A stretch of DNA of 64,000 nucleotides, taken from NCBI RefSeq assembly GCF_002269505.1, contig NZ_NQKQ01000012.1, positions 22,199-86,198 on the forward strand, written 5' to 3'. A program made the translations under genes and the position numbers. The DNA comes from Pseudomonas fragi (GTDB lineage Bacteria > Pseudomonadota > Gammaproteobacteria > Pseudomonadales > Pseudomonadaceae). Shown piece by piece: positions 17,667 to 26,725 of the stretch (positions are counted from its first letter, which is position 1; each line of letters starts with the position of its first letter). The notes beneath the pieces were generated by a model. The model worked only from the letters and a program-made list of their open reading frames with translations. It searched no databases and was not told the DNA's origin.

Positions 17667-18601
17667 GCATGTACCTTGAGCTGTTGGCAAGTTGGAGATG
17701 GGTCGCGCCGGGCTTCATCGAGCAGCCAGCGCTGGAAAGTAAGTGCTGCATCTGACAGCGTTTTTTGCCGAGAGTGCGCCAGATGATCGGCGTTTGTGCT
17801 GAAAAATTCAAACGGGCCGACGCGGCGCAGTTCGCCCCGTTCGATTTTGTCCCTGACCATAAAGTCCCAACCCAGCCCCACCCCCATGCCTTGCACGATC
17901 GCCTGATAGGCAAGGGTGACCTGATTGAAGGTGGGTCGCTGCGCATCGGCCTTGTGTTCCAGAGCAAAATGTTTGAACCAGTCGAGCCAGTCCATGCAGT
18001 TCCAGCCCGATGCATCCAGCTCGATCAGGGGCAGGCCTTGCAGATCGGCGGGGTGGTTGACAGTGGCCAGCGGGAGGCTGGGGTGAGCAACCGGGTAGAC
18101 CTTTTCGGCAAACAGCAGCTCGGCATTCAGGGATGACCACTGGCCGGTGCCATACAGGATGCAGAAGTCGTAATCAGCAACGCTGGATTCGTCGATATCG
18201 TTGCTGGCGTGGATATTGACCGTGATTGCAGGGTGCTCGGTGTTAAACGCGAGCAGCCGCGGGAACAGCCAGAACTGCGCGACGGCATGGGTACACAGCA
18301 CAGTGACCGCATTGGGCGAGTGGGCGGCCTTGATCCGGTTGACGCTGTGTTGCAGGCGTTCGAGCAGGGTACTGACTTCACTGAACAGGCTGGCGCCAGC
18401 ATGGGTCAGGCAAATGCCACGGGCCTGACGCTCGAACAGGGCCAGTTTGAGGTTGTTTTCCAGGACGCGGATTTGTTTGCTGACCGCACTTTGGGTGAGG
18501 CACAGCTCGCTGGCTGCGCGGGTAAAACTGCCATTGCGGCCTACGGCCTCGAAAGTGATCAGGCTGTCCAGGGGAGGCAGGTGTTTGTGGTAGCGGTTCA
18601 T
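17663..18601 (-). CDS. LysR-family regulator, GcvA-like
   Basis: A 312-residue LTTR. The N-terminal winged HTH covers residues about 10-68 (AVGRNGSFTRAASELCLTQS, then AVSKQIRVLE). The effector domain spans about 95-295 and has GcvA/AmpR-subtype features. It overlaps the downstream lipoprotein gene by 4 bp, an unusual pairing. Divergent from the EamA exporter at 18913, which is a plausible target, since LysR regulators often control a divergent transporter. Confidence 0.88.
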   Translation of the reverse strand: MNRYHKHLPPLDSLITFEAVGRNGSFTRAASELCLTQSAVSKQIRVLENNLKLALFERQARGICLTHAGASLFSEVSTLLERLQHSVNRIKAAHSPNAVTVLCTHAVAQFWLFPRLLAFNTEHPAITVNIHASNDIDESSVADYDFCILYGTGQWSSLNAELLFAEKVYPVAHPSLPLATVNHPADLQGLPLIELDASGWNCMDWLDWFKHFALEHKADAQRPTFNQVTLAYQAIVQGMGVGLGWDFMVRDKIERGELRRVGPFEFFSTNADHLAHSRQKTLSDAALTFQRWLLDEARRDPSPTCQQLKVHA

Positions 18602-18623
18602 AAGGGTTTCCTGTCGGCGCTGT

Positions 18624-18785
18624 TGTAGTCGCTGCCGAGGAACGATGGCTGCGATTGGCGTGTAGCAGCATTGCGCCGAGGCCGTGATAAGCCTGGGGTG
18701 TGCGGTTAGCCAGGCCCAGCGCGGCGACCGGTTTTACGACGGCTGCGCCGCCGCTCGCAGCCATCGTTCCTCGGCAGCAACTACA
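18624..18785. repeat. REP-like inverted repeat between LysR and EamA genes
   Basis: Arms of 31 bp (18624-18654 and 18755-18785, starting TGTAGTCGCTGCCGAGGAAC) pair with one mismatch around a 100-bp loop. It belongs to the same family as the elements at 11217 and 32782. Together with its flanks it fills the 311-bp space between 18602 and 18912. Confidence 0.82.
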
Positions 18786-18912
18786 GGGTGCCAGGGCCCG
18801 CATAAGGGTATAAGCCATTCCCTTGTGGAATGCCAGTATGCCAAATGATCTTTTGTGCGCCAGCTCGCAACTGCCTACGCTCTGCCGATATTCAACAGTT
18901 CGAGAGCATTCA

Positions 18913-19851
18913 ATGAAACGCGGGATAGTCTATGCAGGCATGGCCGGGGCGGTCTGGGGGCTGGTGTTTCTGGTGCCCAAGTTGTTGCCCGAGTTCAGTC
19001 CGCTGTTGCTCAGTTGCGGGCGTTTTATGGTATATGGCGCGGTGTCGCTGCTGTTGCTGTTGCCCAATGCCAGGCGTTTGCTGCGCCAGCTCACGCGGCG
19101 CGATGTGCTGACCCTGATCAGGTTCGCCCTGCTGGGTAATCTGGTTTATTACATGCTGCTCGCGGCATCGGTCCAATGGGTGGGTATTGCTGCTGCCTCG
19201 CTGATTATTGGTGTGTTGCCATTGAGCATTACCTGGTTGGGCCGACGCGATGCCGGAGCCGTGCCGCTGGCACACCTGGCGTGGCCGTTGCTGCTGGTTA
19301 TCGGCGGTGTGCTGTGCATCAACCTGGATGCCTTGTTCGCCAGCGCTTCGCAGCAGCCAATGGGCACCCGGTTACTCGGCGTGCTGTGCGGGGTGGGGGC
19401 TCTGGCATACTGGAGTTGGTTCGCGATCGAAAATGCCCGGTATCTGAAGCACAGCCGATTTGAAAGTGGCGAATGGTCAACGTTGTGGGGCGTCACTACC
19501 GGAGTGCTGGGTGTGCTGATCTGGGGCGTGGCGCATTTACTGTCGCTGGAGGCCGTGACTGTCGAGGCCAGTGATCAGCGCTGGCAGATGTTCTGGCTGG
19601 TCAATCTGGCGTGCGCAGTGCTCGGTTCATGGTTTGGCAATCGCATGTGGAATGCTTCGTCACGCCGCTTGCCGTTGACCTTGAGCGGGCAGTTGATTGT
19701 GTTTGAAACGGTGTTTGCGCTGCACTATGGCTTCATTTACCTGCAGCGTTGGCCAACGTTCGTCGAGGCGCTGGCAGTGGGGCTGCTGCTGGGCGGGGTC
19801 AGTTGGGCCGTGCACCGCCATGCTCCGGCACGCCCGGCGCTGGCGCCGTAA
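18913..19851 (+). CDS. EamA/DMT-family transporter
   Basis: A 312-residue drug/metabolite transporter protein with about ten predicted membrane helices in two EamA halves (residues about 5-135 and 155-300). Start chosen at 18913 (MKRGIVYAGMAGAVWGLVF); an upstream in-frame ATG at 18823 would place a hydrophilic 30-residue leader before the first helix. Members export amino acids and other metabolites. Substrate unknown. Divergent from a LysR regulator. Confidence 0.85.
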   Translation: MKRGIVYAGMAGAVWGLVFLVPKLLPEFSPLLLSCGRFMVYGAVSLLLLLPNARRLLRQLTRRDVLTLIRFALLGNLVYYMLLAASVQWVGIAAASLIIGVLPLSITWLGRRDAGAVPLAHLAWPLLLVIGGVLCINLDALFASASQQPMGTRLLGVLCGVGALAYWSWFAIENARYLKHSRFESGEWSTLWGVTTGVLGVLIWGVAHLLSLEAVTVEASDQRWQMFWLVNLACAVLGSWFGNRMWNASSRRLPLTLSGQLIVFETVFALHYGFIYLQRWPTFVEALAVGLLLGGVSWAVHRHAPARPALAP

Positions 19852-19867
19852 GTGACTGCTGGAATGA

Positions 19868-20542
19868 TCAGGTCGGGCAAATGTGCGAGCCATTGTTGAG
19901 TTGTTGCTTGTCGACGCGGCTGAGCAGTGAGGCCTTGCCATCTTTCCAGGTCAGGGTCAGCACATACAGCGAATCGAAGTCACCGCCGGACCAGTCTTCG
20001 GTCAACGAGGTCTTTTTGCCCAGCGCCTGGCTGGCAACGTCATTGATCAGTTCCGGCAAGTAGCCGTGGGACCAGGCGGTATAGATGGTTGAGCTGTGAT
20101 ACTGGTCGTCGGTCAGCTCTTTGGCCAGTTGGCGGGTATCGTTGGCCGAGTATTGCAGATTGATCGGCAAGCCCAGTTTGATCGCGCTGGGGTTGATGGT
20201 CATCAGCGGCCGGACGTAACTGTAGGCATCATCATTGGCGCCTTCTTCAACCTGGCGCGAAGGGTTGGCGGCAAACACGTAGTCAGCCTTGCCGTAGCGT
20301 TGCGGCAGGAGGGTGGCCAGATCAATCGCCCGGTTCAGCCCCTGGCAGGTGAGTTGGCCAAGACCGTCTGCAGGTTTTTCAGCGTGGCGCAAAAACACCA
20401 GGGTCTGTACGCCGTCAACCGGCTGGGCGAAGACCTTGTCAGCGTGAACGGCAAGGGTGGTTGCGGCGCTGACCAGAAGCAGCGTGCCAAGGGCCACTGC
20501 GCAGGGTTTGAGTCGCGGTTTGATCCATACGGACAGGGTCAT
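19868..20542 (-). CDS. Exported histidine phosphatase-superfamily protein
   Basis: A 224-residue protein with an N-terminal hydrophobic signal (about residues 14-33, cleaved after AVHA or nearby). The phosphoglycerate mutase-like active-site motif is FLRHAEKP near residues 49-56, and the second catalytic histidine is probably in WSHGY near 157. It is likely a periplasmic phosphatase or a degenerate relative. Convergent with the EamA gene; the 3' ends are 16 bp apart. Confidence 0.8.
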   Translation of the reverse strand: MTLSVWIKPRLKPCAVALGTLLLVSAATTLAVHADKVFAQPVDGVQTLVFLRHAEKPADGLGQLTCQGLNRAIDLATLLPQRYGKADYVFAANPSRQVEEGANDDAYSYVRPLMTINPSAIKLGLPINLQYSANDTRQLAKELTDDQYHSSTIYTAWSHGYLPELINDVASQALGKKTSLTEDWSGGDFDSLYVLTLTWKDGKASLLSRVDKQQLNNGSHICPT

Positions 20543-20803
20543 GGGGTTCTTCTGTTTGCCTCTATTAAGGCCGACCGGCCTGGCACACCGGGAGCATCAG
20601 CCCGCGTGTTGTTCCCTGTCATTGCTGCACAAGTAATGCTTCTCATCCTTGGTCGAAGCAGTTATTAGACGCGTTTTTCACAATTGGTTCGATTTTACCT
20701 GCGCTATGTCGGGAATAGTCCTACAGACTGAGTGCTATGGTGGCTTTTTTATATGACAAAATCGTTCTCTCTTTAGTCGGATAACTCTCCAGAGGCTGCC
20801 GCC

Positions 20804-21508
20804 ATGCTTCCAGCGCCACTCAGAAAACCGAGCAACCCTGTGCATTTGCGGGTTCGCGCCTGGCGCGGGCGGGTAGGGCTGGCCATGGTGGCCAGCTTGT
20901 CGGTGCTGGCGGGCATGACCGATGCCATCGGCTTTTTGGCCACCGGTGATTTTGTCTCCTTTATGAGCGGCAATACCACGCGTCTGGCGGTGGCTGTGGG
21001 CGAGGGCGACCTGGGCATGGTGGTGCGCCTGTTGTTTGCCGTGCTCGCGTTTATTCTCGGCAACGCCCTGGGGGTGCTGCTGGGGCGCTGGGGCGGGCGG
21101 CGTGCCTTGCCGTTGATGCTGGTGATCGCAGCTTTGCTGTGTGCGGCAGCCTTGCTGCCGCTAGCCAGCAAGGTGCCGGCTTTGCTGGCTGCGGTTGTGG
21201 CGATGGGTATGCTCAATGCCGCTGTGGAGCAGGTCAACGGCTTGCCGGTGGGCCTGACCTATGTGACCGGGGCTCTGTCGCGTTTTGGCCGGGGTCTGGG
21301 GCGCTGGATGCTGGGTGAGCGCCGCAGCGGCTGGCGCGTGCAACTGGTGCCCTGGACCGGGATGCTGCTGGGGGCGATTCTGGGCGCATTGCTCGAGGCG
21401 CAGTTCGGGCTCAGGGCGATGCTCTTCAGCGCCGGCTTTGCTGGCGTGCTGGGGCTGGTTTCGCTGCGCATCCCGCGGCGCTGGCAGCGCGATTACATGC
21501 CGCGCTAA
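20804..21508 (+). CDS. YoaK/DUF1275-family membrane protein
   Basis: A 234-residue protein with six or more hydrophobic helices and the family pattern near the N-terminus (LAGMTDAIGFLATGDFVSFM, then SGNTTRLA). Members are small inner-membrane proteins of unknown transport function. The stop codon at 21508 abuts a fragment of an NCS1 permease, which suggests a deletion junction downstream. Confidence 0.85.
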   Translation: MLPAPLRKPSNPVHLRVRAWRGRVGLAMVASLSVLAGMTDAIGFLATGDFVSFMSGNTTRLAVAVGEGDLGMVVRLLFAVLAFILGNALGVLLGRWGGRRALPLMLVIAALLCAAALLPLASKVPALLAAVVAMGMLNAAVEQVNGLPVGLTYVTGALSRFGRGLGRWMLGERRSGWRVQLVPWTGMLLGAILGALLEAQFGLRAMLFSAGFAGVLGLVSLRIPRRWQRDYMPR

Positions 21509-21891
21509 ACGCCCGGTTTCTCAAGGATTTCTCGGCATTTATCCTTTTTTTGCTGGCATTTTTCACCCCGTGGAGCGCGATCAACCTGGTGGGCTTTTAC
21601 CTGATCAGCAAAGAACGCTATGACGTGCCGGCGCTGTCTAACCCGAATGGCCGATACGGGCGCTGGAACCTGCGCGGTATTCTGGTCTACGCCTTCGGGG
21701 TGGTGGTGCAGTTGCCGTTTATCGCCACCAGCTTTTACACCGGGCCTCTGGTGGAACATCTGGGCGGGACTGATATTTCCTGGATCATCGGCCTGACGCT
21801 GCCAGCGCTGGTGTACTACTTCGTGGCACGCAACTCGGGGCAGTCGGTGCCGGATCAACTGATTTTGCCGGCCGAGCCTGCGGCGGTTTAG
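21508..21891 (+). pseudogene. C-terminal remnant of an NCS1 (purine/cytosine) permease
   Basis: Immediately after the DUF1275 stop, an open frame reads LNARFLKDFSAFILFLLAFF, then TPWSAINLVGFYLISKERYD and on to a stop at 21891. This is the last 125 or so residues of a nucleobase:cation symporter-1 protein, normally about 450-500 residues, with the T-P-W-x-A-I-N-L signature of the late helices. No N-terminal part is present and no good start with a ribosome binding site exists (only a TTG at 21550). A deletion fusing the DUF1275 region to the permease tail is the simplest explanation. Confidence 0.75.
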
Positions 21892-21926
21892 GTTTTTTCA
21901 ATCAAGTAGCCATAGGGGGAGCAACA

Positions 21927-22676
21927 ATGAAGGTGCTGGCCTGTATCAAGCGCGTGGTCGATTACAACGTCAAGGTTCGCGTCAAGGCGGACAACTCCGG
22001 CGTTGACCTCGCCAACGTCAAGATGTCGATGAACCCCTTCTGCGAAATCGCCGTGGAAGAAGCCGTACGCCTGAAAGAGGAGGGTGTTGCTACTGAAATC
22101 GTCGTCGTCTCCATCGGCCCGACCACCGCTCAGGAGCAGCTGCGTACCGCGCTGGCACTGGGTGCCGATCGCGCCATTCTCGTCGAGTCCGCCGAAGACC
22201 TGACCTCGCTGGCCGTGGCCAAGCTGCTCAAGGCCGTTGTTGACAAGGAACAGCCGCAACTGGTGATCCTGGGCAAACAGGCCATCGACAGCGACAACAA
22301 CCAGACGGGCCAGATGCTGGCTGCGCTGACCGGTTTCGGCCAGGGTACATTCGCGTCCAAGGTTGAAGTGGCAGGTGACAAGGTTGCCGTGACCCGTGAA
22401 GTCGACGGCGGCGCGCAAACTGTTTCGCTGAGCTTGCCGGCGATCATCACCACCGACCTGCGTTTGAACGAGCCGCGTTATGCGTCCCTGCCAAACATCA
22501 TGAAAGCCAAGAAAAAGCCGCTTGAAGTACTGACCCCAGACGCGTTGGGTGTTTCCACGGCTTCGACCAACAAAACCCTGAAAGTTGAAGCCCCGGCTGC
22601 ACGCAGCGCGGGTATCAAGGTCAAGTCGGTGGCTGAACTGGTCGAGAAACTGAAAAACGAAGCGAAGGTGATCTGA
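21927..22676 (+). CDS. etfB: Electron transfer flavoprotein beta subunit
   Basis: A 249-residue ETF beta subunit. The N-terminus [20 protein letters not shown] and the AMP/FAD-contact region ([32 protein letters not shown] near 112-131) are characteristic, as is the recognition-loop sequence [15 protein letters not shown]. With EtfA it takes electrons from acyl-CoA dehydrogenases and passes them to ETF-ubiquinone oxidoreductase. The window encodes at least six ACADs that need such an acceptor. Ribosome binding site GGGGGAGCAACA. No ETF-QO gene is adjacent. Confidence 0.95.
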   Translation: MKVLACIKRVVDYNVKVRVKADNSGVDLANVKMSMNPFCEIAVEEAVRLKEEGVATEIVVVSIGPTTAQEQLRTALALGADRAILVESAEDLTSLAVAKLLKAVVDKEQPQLVILGKQAIDSDNNQTGQMLAALTGFGQGTFASKVEVAGDKVAVTREVDGGAQTVSLSLPAIITTDLRLNEPRYASLPNIMKAKKKPLEVLTPDALGVSTASTNKTLKVEAPAARSAGIKVKSVAELVEKLKNEAKVI

Positions 22677-22678
22677 GC

Positions 22679-23608
22679 ATGACTGTCCTGGTAATTGCAG
22701 AGCACGACGGTGCCGGTATTGCATCGGCAACCCTTAACACAGTGGCCGCAGCGGGCAAAATGGGTGGAGATATTCACCTGCTGGTTGCAGGGCAGGGTGT
22801 GGCTGCTGTGGCACAAGCCGCCGCACAGATCACTGGCGTGGCCAAGGTCCTGGTTGCGGATAACGCGGCTTACGCCCATCAACTGCCGGAAAACGTTGCA
22901 CCACTGGTAGCAGAGCTTGGCACTGGCTACAGTCACATCCTGGCTGCAGCTACTTCCAACGGCAAAAACATCCTGCCGCGGGTTGCTGCTGCGCTTGATG
23001 TTGACCAGATCTCTGAGATCATCTCGGTGGTCAGCGCTGATACCTTCACCCGTCCGATCTACGCCGGCAACGCCATTGCCACGGTGCAGTCCACGGCGCC
23101 GGTCAAAGTGATCACCGTACGAGCCACCGGTTTCGACCCGGTTGCCGCCCAAGGTGGTTCGGCAGCGGTTGAAGCGGTTGCAGCGGTTCACGATGCAGGC
23201 ACTTCCTCGTTCGTGGGTGAAGAGCTGGCCAAGTCGGACCGTCCTGAACTGACGGCTGCCAAAGTCGTGGTTTCCGGCGGTCGTGGCATGCAGAACGGCG
23301 ACAACTTCAAGTATCTGTATGCATTGGCCGACAAGCTGGGCGCTGGGGTGGGGGCTTCGCGTGCGGCCGTGGACGCAGGTTTTGTGCCTAACGACATGCA
23401 GGTCGGTCAGACCGGAAAAATCGTTGCGCCACAGCTGTATATCGCAGTGGGTATTTCCGGTGCAATCCAGCATCTGGCCGGTATGAAAGATGCCAAGGTG
23501 ATCGTTGCGATCAACAAGGACGAAGAGGCTCCGATCTTCCAGGTGGCCGATTACGGCCTGGTTGCGGACTTGTTCGAAGCGGTACCTGAGCTGGAGCAGG
23601 CGGTTTAA
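22679..23608 (+). CDS. etfA: Electron transfer flavoprotein alpha subunit
   Basis: A 309-residue ETF alpha subunit starting 2 bp after etfB. The C-terminal FAD-binding domain shows [20 protein letters not shown] (about 197-216), then [40 protein letters not shown], and [20 protein letters not shown], all hallmark motifs. It forms the heterodimer with EtfB. It is followed by a short REP-like hairpin at 23626-23651. Confidence 0.96.
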   Translation: MTVLVIAEHDGAGIASATLNTVAAAGKMGGDIHLLVAGQGVAAVAQAAAQITGVAKVLVADNAAYAHQLPENVAPLVAELGTGYSHILAAATSNGKNILPRVAAALDVDQISEIISVVSADTFTRPIYAGNAIATVQSTAPVKVITVRATGFDPVAAQGGSAAVEAVAAVHDAGTSSFVGEELAKSDRPELTAAKVVVSGGRGMQNGDNFKYLYALADKLGAGVGASRAAVDAGFVPNDMQVGQTGKIVAPQLYIAVGISGAIQHLAGMKDAKVIVAINKDEEAPIFQVADYGLVADLFEAVPELEQAV

Positions 23609-23625
23609 ACCCTTATGTGCTGTTT

Positions 23626-23651
23626 GTGGGAGCGGACAAGTTCGCTCCCGC
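23626..23651. repeat. Short REP-like hairpin after etfA
   Basis: The arms GTGGGAGCG and CGCTCCCGC pair with one G-T-type mismatch around 8 nt. It is a shortened relative of the element at 13611 and may terminate or stabilise the etfBA transcript. Confidence 0.6.
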
Positions 23652-23783
23652 AGACGGCAGATTCAGTGCGCAATACAAGTTTTGGCACAATCCGCTTTGT
23701 AGTTTTATATATGCCGTATCCGCTGAAGTGTAAATTCCCGACGGTCACATCCCATCCTTATTAAGCAGTTTCGAGGGTAAAAT

Positions 23784-24272
23784 ATGTCGGGTAACTTCCC
23801 TAAAGCCGTATTAAACACATTGTTTGTCGTTGCAGGCATTACCAGTGCCGGTTCTTTATTGGCGGACACACTGGTCAATGATCCGTTGTTTATAGCAGGC
23901 AGTTACAAATGCACGGGCTATGACAGTCATGACGGGGCTTTCAAGGGGGATTTGACGTTCGCAGTGGACGACAGAGTGAGCAATTTCGCCCAGGGTTTTG
24001 GCGCCTATAAATTCAAGCTGGAAGTTCCGCTTGATGGCGCAACCGCTACCTACTCGGGTATTGCTGCCGCCCAGGGGCACTTGTTGGCCATGTACTTCGC
24101 CAATGACAGTCAAAGTGCAGCGACTGATCGCGGCGTGGGCATAACGGTTGTTTCCCGTGATCAGGACAATAAGGGGCAATATTCAACGACGTTACACAAA
24201 TCCTATTACTTGCCCGATTACATGGGCGGTGGTCGAGGGACGGAAACCTGCGTCAAAATTGCAGGTTCCTGA
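23784..24272 (+). CDS. Exported conserved hypothetical protein
   Basis: A 162-residue protein with a predicted signal peptide (residues 1 to about 28, ending GSLLADT). Two cysteines remain in the mature chain (KCTGYD near 39-44 and TETC near 155), consistent with one disulfide in the periplasm. The sequence is polar and beta-rich. I do not recognise the family. A clear ribosome binding site (GAGGGTAAAAT) and an efficient terminator right after the stop support a real single-gene unit. Confidence 0.7.
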   Translation: MSGNFPKAVLNTLFVVAGITSAGSLLADTLVNDPLFIAGSYKCTGYDSHDGAFKGDLTFAVDDRVSNFAQGFGAYKFKLEVPLDGATATYSGIAAAQGHLLAMYFANDSQSAATDRGVGITVVSRDQDNKGQYSTTLHKSYYLPDYMGGGRGTETCVKIAGS

Positions 24273-24275
24273 TGT

Positions 24276-24308
24276 AAAAAAGCCCCGGAGATGATCCGGG
24301 GCTTTTTT
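24276..24308. terminator. Intrinsic terminator
   Basis: An A6 tract, the stem GCCCCGGA/TCCGGGGC around a 5-nt loop, and T6 lie right after the stop at 24272. The symmetry lets it serve also the convergent gene that ends at 24325. Confidence 0.92.
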
Positions 24309-24324
24309 GTACGGCAGGGGGTTA

Positions 24325-24654
24325 TCAGCTGTAGCTGTTAACTTTGACCAGTGCAGGCTCGGTTTGAGCTTTTTGCCAGGTCAGGGTCAGGGTTTGCAGC
24401 ACGCGCGCCATATAGTCGCTATCGGCTGCAGCCTTCTTGCCCACGTAGCCTTGGCCACGGCGGTACATTTTGAGGTGGGCTCGCATTTGTGGGCGTTCCT
24501 CCTCGAATCTGGTTTCTTCCTTGCACGACGTTACGGGATCGATGCGTACATCACCGGCTTCGCTGATCCACAGGATATGGTCGTTCAGCGTGTCTTTCTG
24601 GGCGGCGAAGAGTCGAGCCAGCTCGTTAACAGTCGGTTGGTTATTCAGGTTCAT
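24325..24654 (-). CDS. Conserved hypothetical cytoplasmic protein
   Basis: A 109-residue soluble, charged protein with no signal or membrane segment and no motif I can name. A strong ribosome binding site (AAGGAGTTAGCC) precedes the ATG at 24654, and the gene shares the terminator at 24276-24308. The N-terminal half contains LARLFAAQKDTLNDHILWIS. Upstream lie a half-site (24717-24725) and a full copy (24759-24787) of a repeated inverted sequence that could regulate it. Confidence 0.65.
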   Translation of the reverse strand: MNLNNQPTVNELARLFAAQKDTLNDHILWISEAGDVRIDPVTSCKEETRFEEERPQMRAHLKMYRRGQGYVGKKAAADSDYMARVLQTLTLTWQKAQTEPALVKVNSYS

Positions 24655-24758
24655 GGCTAACTCCTTGACTACTCGTTGATCTGTCTAATTGATTCGCGCA
24701 ACTGCACATGCAGCGCTACGTAGTGTCCATCCAAAGCAGATCTGTCTTGAGTTCGTCA

Positions 24759-24787
24759 TATGTAGTAGTGAAACCCGGCACTACATA
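24759..24787. promoter_or_regulatory. Inverted repeat TATGTAGT-N-ACTACATA, copy 1
   Basis: The left arm TATGTAGT and right arm CACTACATA span 29 bp. It is a near copy of the element at 25059 and lies 105 bp upstream of the small gene starting at 24654. Likely a protein-binding site or element end; the binding protein is not evident. Confidence 0.55.
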
Positions 24788-25058
24788 AAGAGCGTAAAGC
24801 GAAGGAGAGCAGCGTGAACCAGGATGCCTGAGTGACATGACGCATCAGCCACAAGCTTCTTGAGGACGTTTCGCTAGCCCCTGTCGTCTTTGACGCGGAC
24901 GATCAAGCCAGGTCAGCTTCATCAATTCTGCCTTGTGGGCAGTACCTATCCCGGAACAGCCCGACAGCTCGTCGAGCATGCTTGCAACAACCCTTTCCAG
25001 CGCTTCCGGTGGGGAAGACGTCTGCATAATGCTGGGGGAAAATCGTGCCGTCAATACA

Positions 25059-25088
25059 TATGTAGTGATTATATTAAGGCACTACATA
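25059..25088. promoter_or_regulatory. Inverted repeat TATGTAGTG-N12-CACTACATA, copy 2
   Basis: Perfect 9-bp arms separated by 12 nt rich in A/T (ATTATATTAAGG), with a possible -10-like TATATT inside. It starts exactly 300 bp after copy 1. Not obviously in front of any gene, since the next gene is convergent. Confidence 0.6.
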
Positions 25089-25200
25089 GGTGACTGATAG
25101 GTCTGTTTTCAGCATGCCGGTCATCCCTGGCGAAGACGGAACGGGTAGCTGTTGCCCCGTGTTTGTTCGGCAACTGCTACCCGGCGTGGGCAAGCCCAGA

Positions 25201-26535
25201 TCAGTTGCTGCTGCGCACCTGCCCCGGATAATTCATCACAAACTGCACATGGGCTTTCACCCCTGTGGCCAGGGTGGCATCGTCGGCGGTGAAGTAGGGG
25301 CTGTGGTTGTTCGCGGCCTTGCTCATGTCCTGCCCTTCAGGCGTTGCGCCCAAAAATACGAACAAACCCGGGACTTTTTCGGCGTAGTACGAGAAGTCTT
25401 CGCTTGGCGACAGGGACGCAGGCAGCAACTGCACTTTGCCTGGCGCTGCCAGTTCCAGAGCCGGGACCATGGCTGCGGTCAACTGCGGATCGTTGCTGGT
25501 GACTGGCGCATGATTGACCAGCAGCAGGCTGGCTTCGGTCTCGTAGGCACTGGCGATGCCTTGCACCAGCGGAGGCATTTTTTTCAACAGGGTGTCGCGC
25601 ACCGCGGCGCTGTTGCTGCGGATGGTGCCGGTCATTTCCACGGTTTCGGGGATGATATTGGCCGCAGAACCGGCATTGATGGTGCCAACACTGATCACGC
25701 CCATCCCCTGGGTCAAATCAGCCCGGCGGCTGACCAGAGTTTGCAGGCCGTTGATAATGCCTGCGCTGGCCACCACCGGGTCTACGCCGCTCCAGGGGGC
25801 CGAGCCGTGGGTCTGTTGGCCTTTGACTATGATGCGAAAACCGTCGCTGCTATTGAGCACGGTACCGGCCTTGTAATACAGATGTCCCGTGGGGTAACCC
25901 GCCATCACATGCACGCCGAAAACCGCTTCGACCTTGGGTGAGTCCAGCGCACCGTCGCGGATCATGGCCTGGGCGCCGATCAGGGTGTCGGTCTCGAATT
26001 CGTCCAGGTCCGCTGCGCCTTCTTCGGCAGGCTGGAACAGGAATACCACGGTGCCGGCGACCTGATCGCGATGCTCGGCCAGTACTCTGGCTGCGCCCAG
26101 CAGCATGGCGGTGTGGGTGTCATGGCCGCAGGCATGCATCACCGGCACGGTCTTGCCCAGGCGCACGCCCGTGGCTTTGCTGGCCCAGGGCAGGCCGGTC
26201 ATTTCTTTGACCGGCAGTGCGTCCATGTCGGCACGCAGGGCCACGACCGGCCCGGGCAGGCCGCCCTTGAGCACGCCAACCACGCCGGTTTTGCCGACCC
26301 CGGTGCGCACCTGCAAGCCCAGGCTCTTGAGCTGCTCGGCGACCAGAGCGGCGGTCTTGAATTCCTGATTACCCATCTCGGGATTCTGGTGAAGGGTGTG
26401 GCGCAGCGAGATCACTTGATCATTGACCACCGCGACGGCGGGGTCGACCCAGCTCAGGTCAGCCGCATGGCTGGTGCTGGACAGTGCGCTCAACAGGGCG
26501 AGGTACAAAGGGGCATGGCGAAGGCAGGGCAGCAT
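25201..26535 (-). CDS. Exported M20-family amidohydrolase (hippurate hydrolase-like)
   Basis: A 444-residue M20D-type metallohydrolase with a signal peptide (residues 1 to about 24, ending STSHAADL). Metal-binding and catalytic motifs: LRADMDALPV (about 97-106), MHACGHDTHTAML (about 132-144) and PAEEGA (about 163-168), plus a C-terminal histidine (NNHSPYF). These enzymes hydrolyse N-acyl amino acids such as hippurate. The start at 26535 has AAGAGACCTTCG in front; a longer frame upstream lacks a site. It is divergent from benR, so release of benzoate from N-benzoyl amino acids outside the cytoplasm is a plausible role, not shown by sequence alone. Confidence 0.82.
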   Translation of the reverse strand: MLPCLRHAPLYLALLSALSSTSHAADLSWVDPAVAVVNDQVISLRHTLHQNPEMGNQEFKTAALVAEQLKSLGLQVRTGVGKTGVVGVLKGGLPGPVVALRADMDALPVKEMTGLPWASKATGVRLGKTVPVMHACGHDTHTAMLLGAARVLAEHRDQVAGTVVFLFQPAEEGAADLDEFETDTLIGAQAMIRDGALDSPKVEAVFGVHVMAGYPTGHLYYKAGTVLNSSDGFRIIVKGQQTHGSAPWSGVDPVVASAGIINGLQTLVSRRADLTQGMGVISVGTINAGSAANIIPETVEMTGTIRSNSAAVRDTLLKKMPPLVQGIASAYETEASLLLVNHAPVTSNDPQLTAAMVPALELAAPGKVQLLPASLSPSEDFSYYAEKVPGLFVFLGATPEGQDMSKAANNHSPYFTADDATLATGVKAHVQFVMNYPGQVRSSN

Positions 26536-26725
26536 CGAAGGTCTCTTGTTTGTTGTTTTTGGGCGCACAGGGTAAGCCAGTTTTTTGCAGGGGCGGCGCA
26601 ACCGCCCGGCTAAAAGCGTTCGATTACCGCACATTAGCCGAGGGTCCAATTGCCCTGCCAATGTCAGCGTGCTTACTCTGGCGCCTGTGACGCCAATAAT
26701 AATGACAACACCGAGTACCTGACCG

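Larger units (their letters stand above)
24655..25200. other. 546-bp spacer with twin inverted repeats and no supported gene
   Basis: No convincing gene was found. The stretch holds two copies of a TATGTAGT...ACTACATA inverted repeat exactly 300 bp apart (listed separately) and a related half-site TACGTAGTG at 24717-24725. A weak minus-strand frame at 24845-25054 with a helical-looking sequence has no ribosome binding site and may be a relic. Confidence 0.45.

Noticed and set aside
24845..25054. A 69-codon minus-strand frame between the twin repeats
   Set aside because: There is no ribosome binding site and no recognisable domain. It may be a relic but cannot be supported as a gene.
25090..25941. 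A 283-codon plus-strand frame after the second inverted repeat
   Set aside because: It is antisense to the M20 hydrolase gene, which has intact metal-binding motifs and a signal peptide. The GTG start next to the repeat is coincidental.
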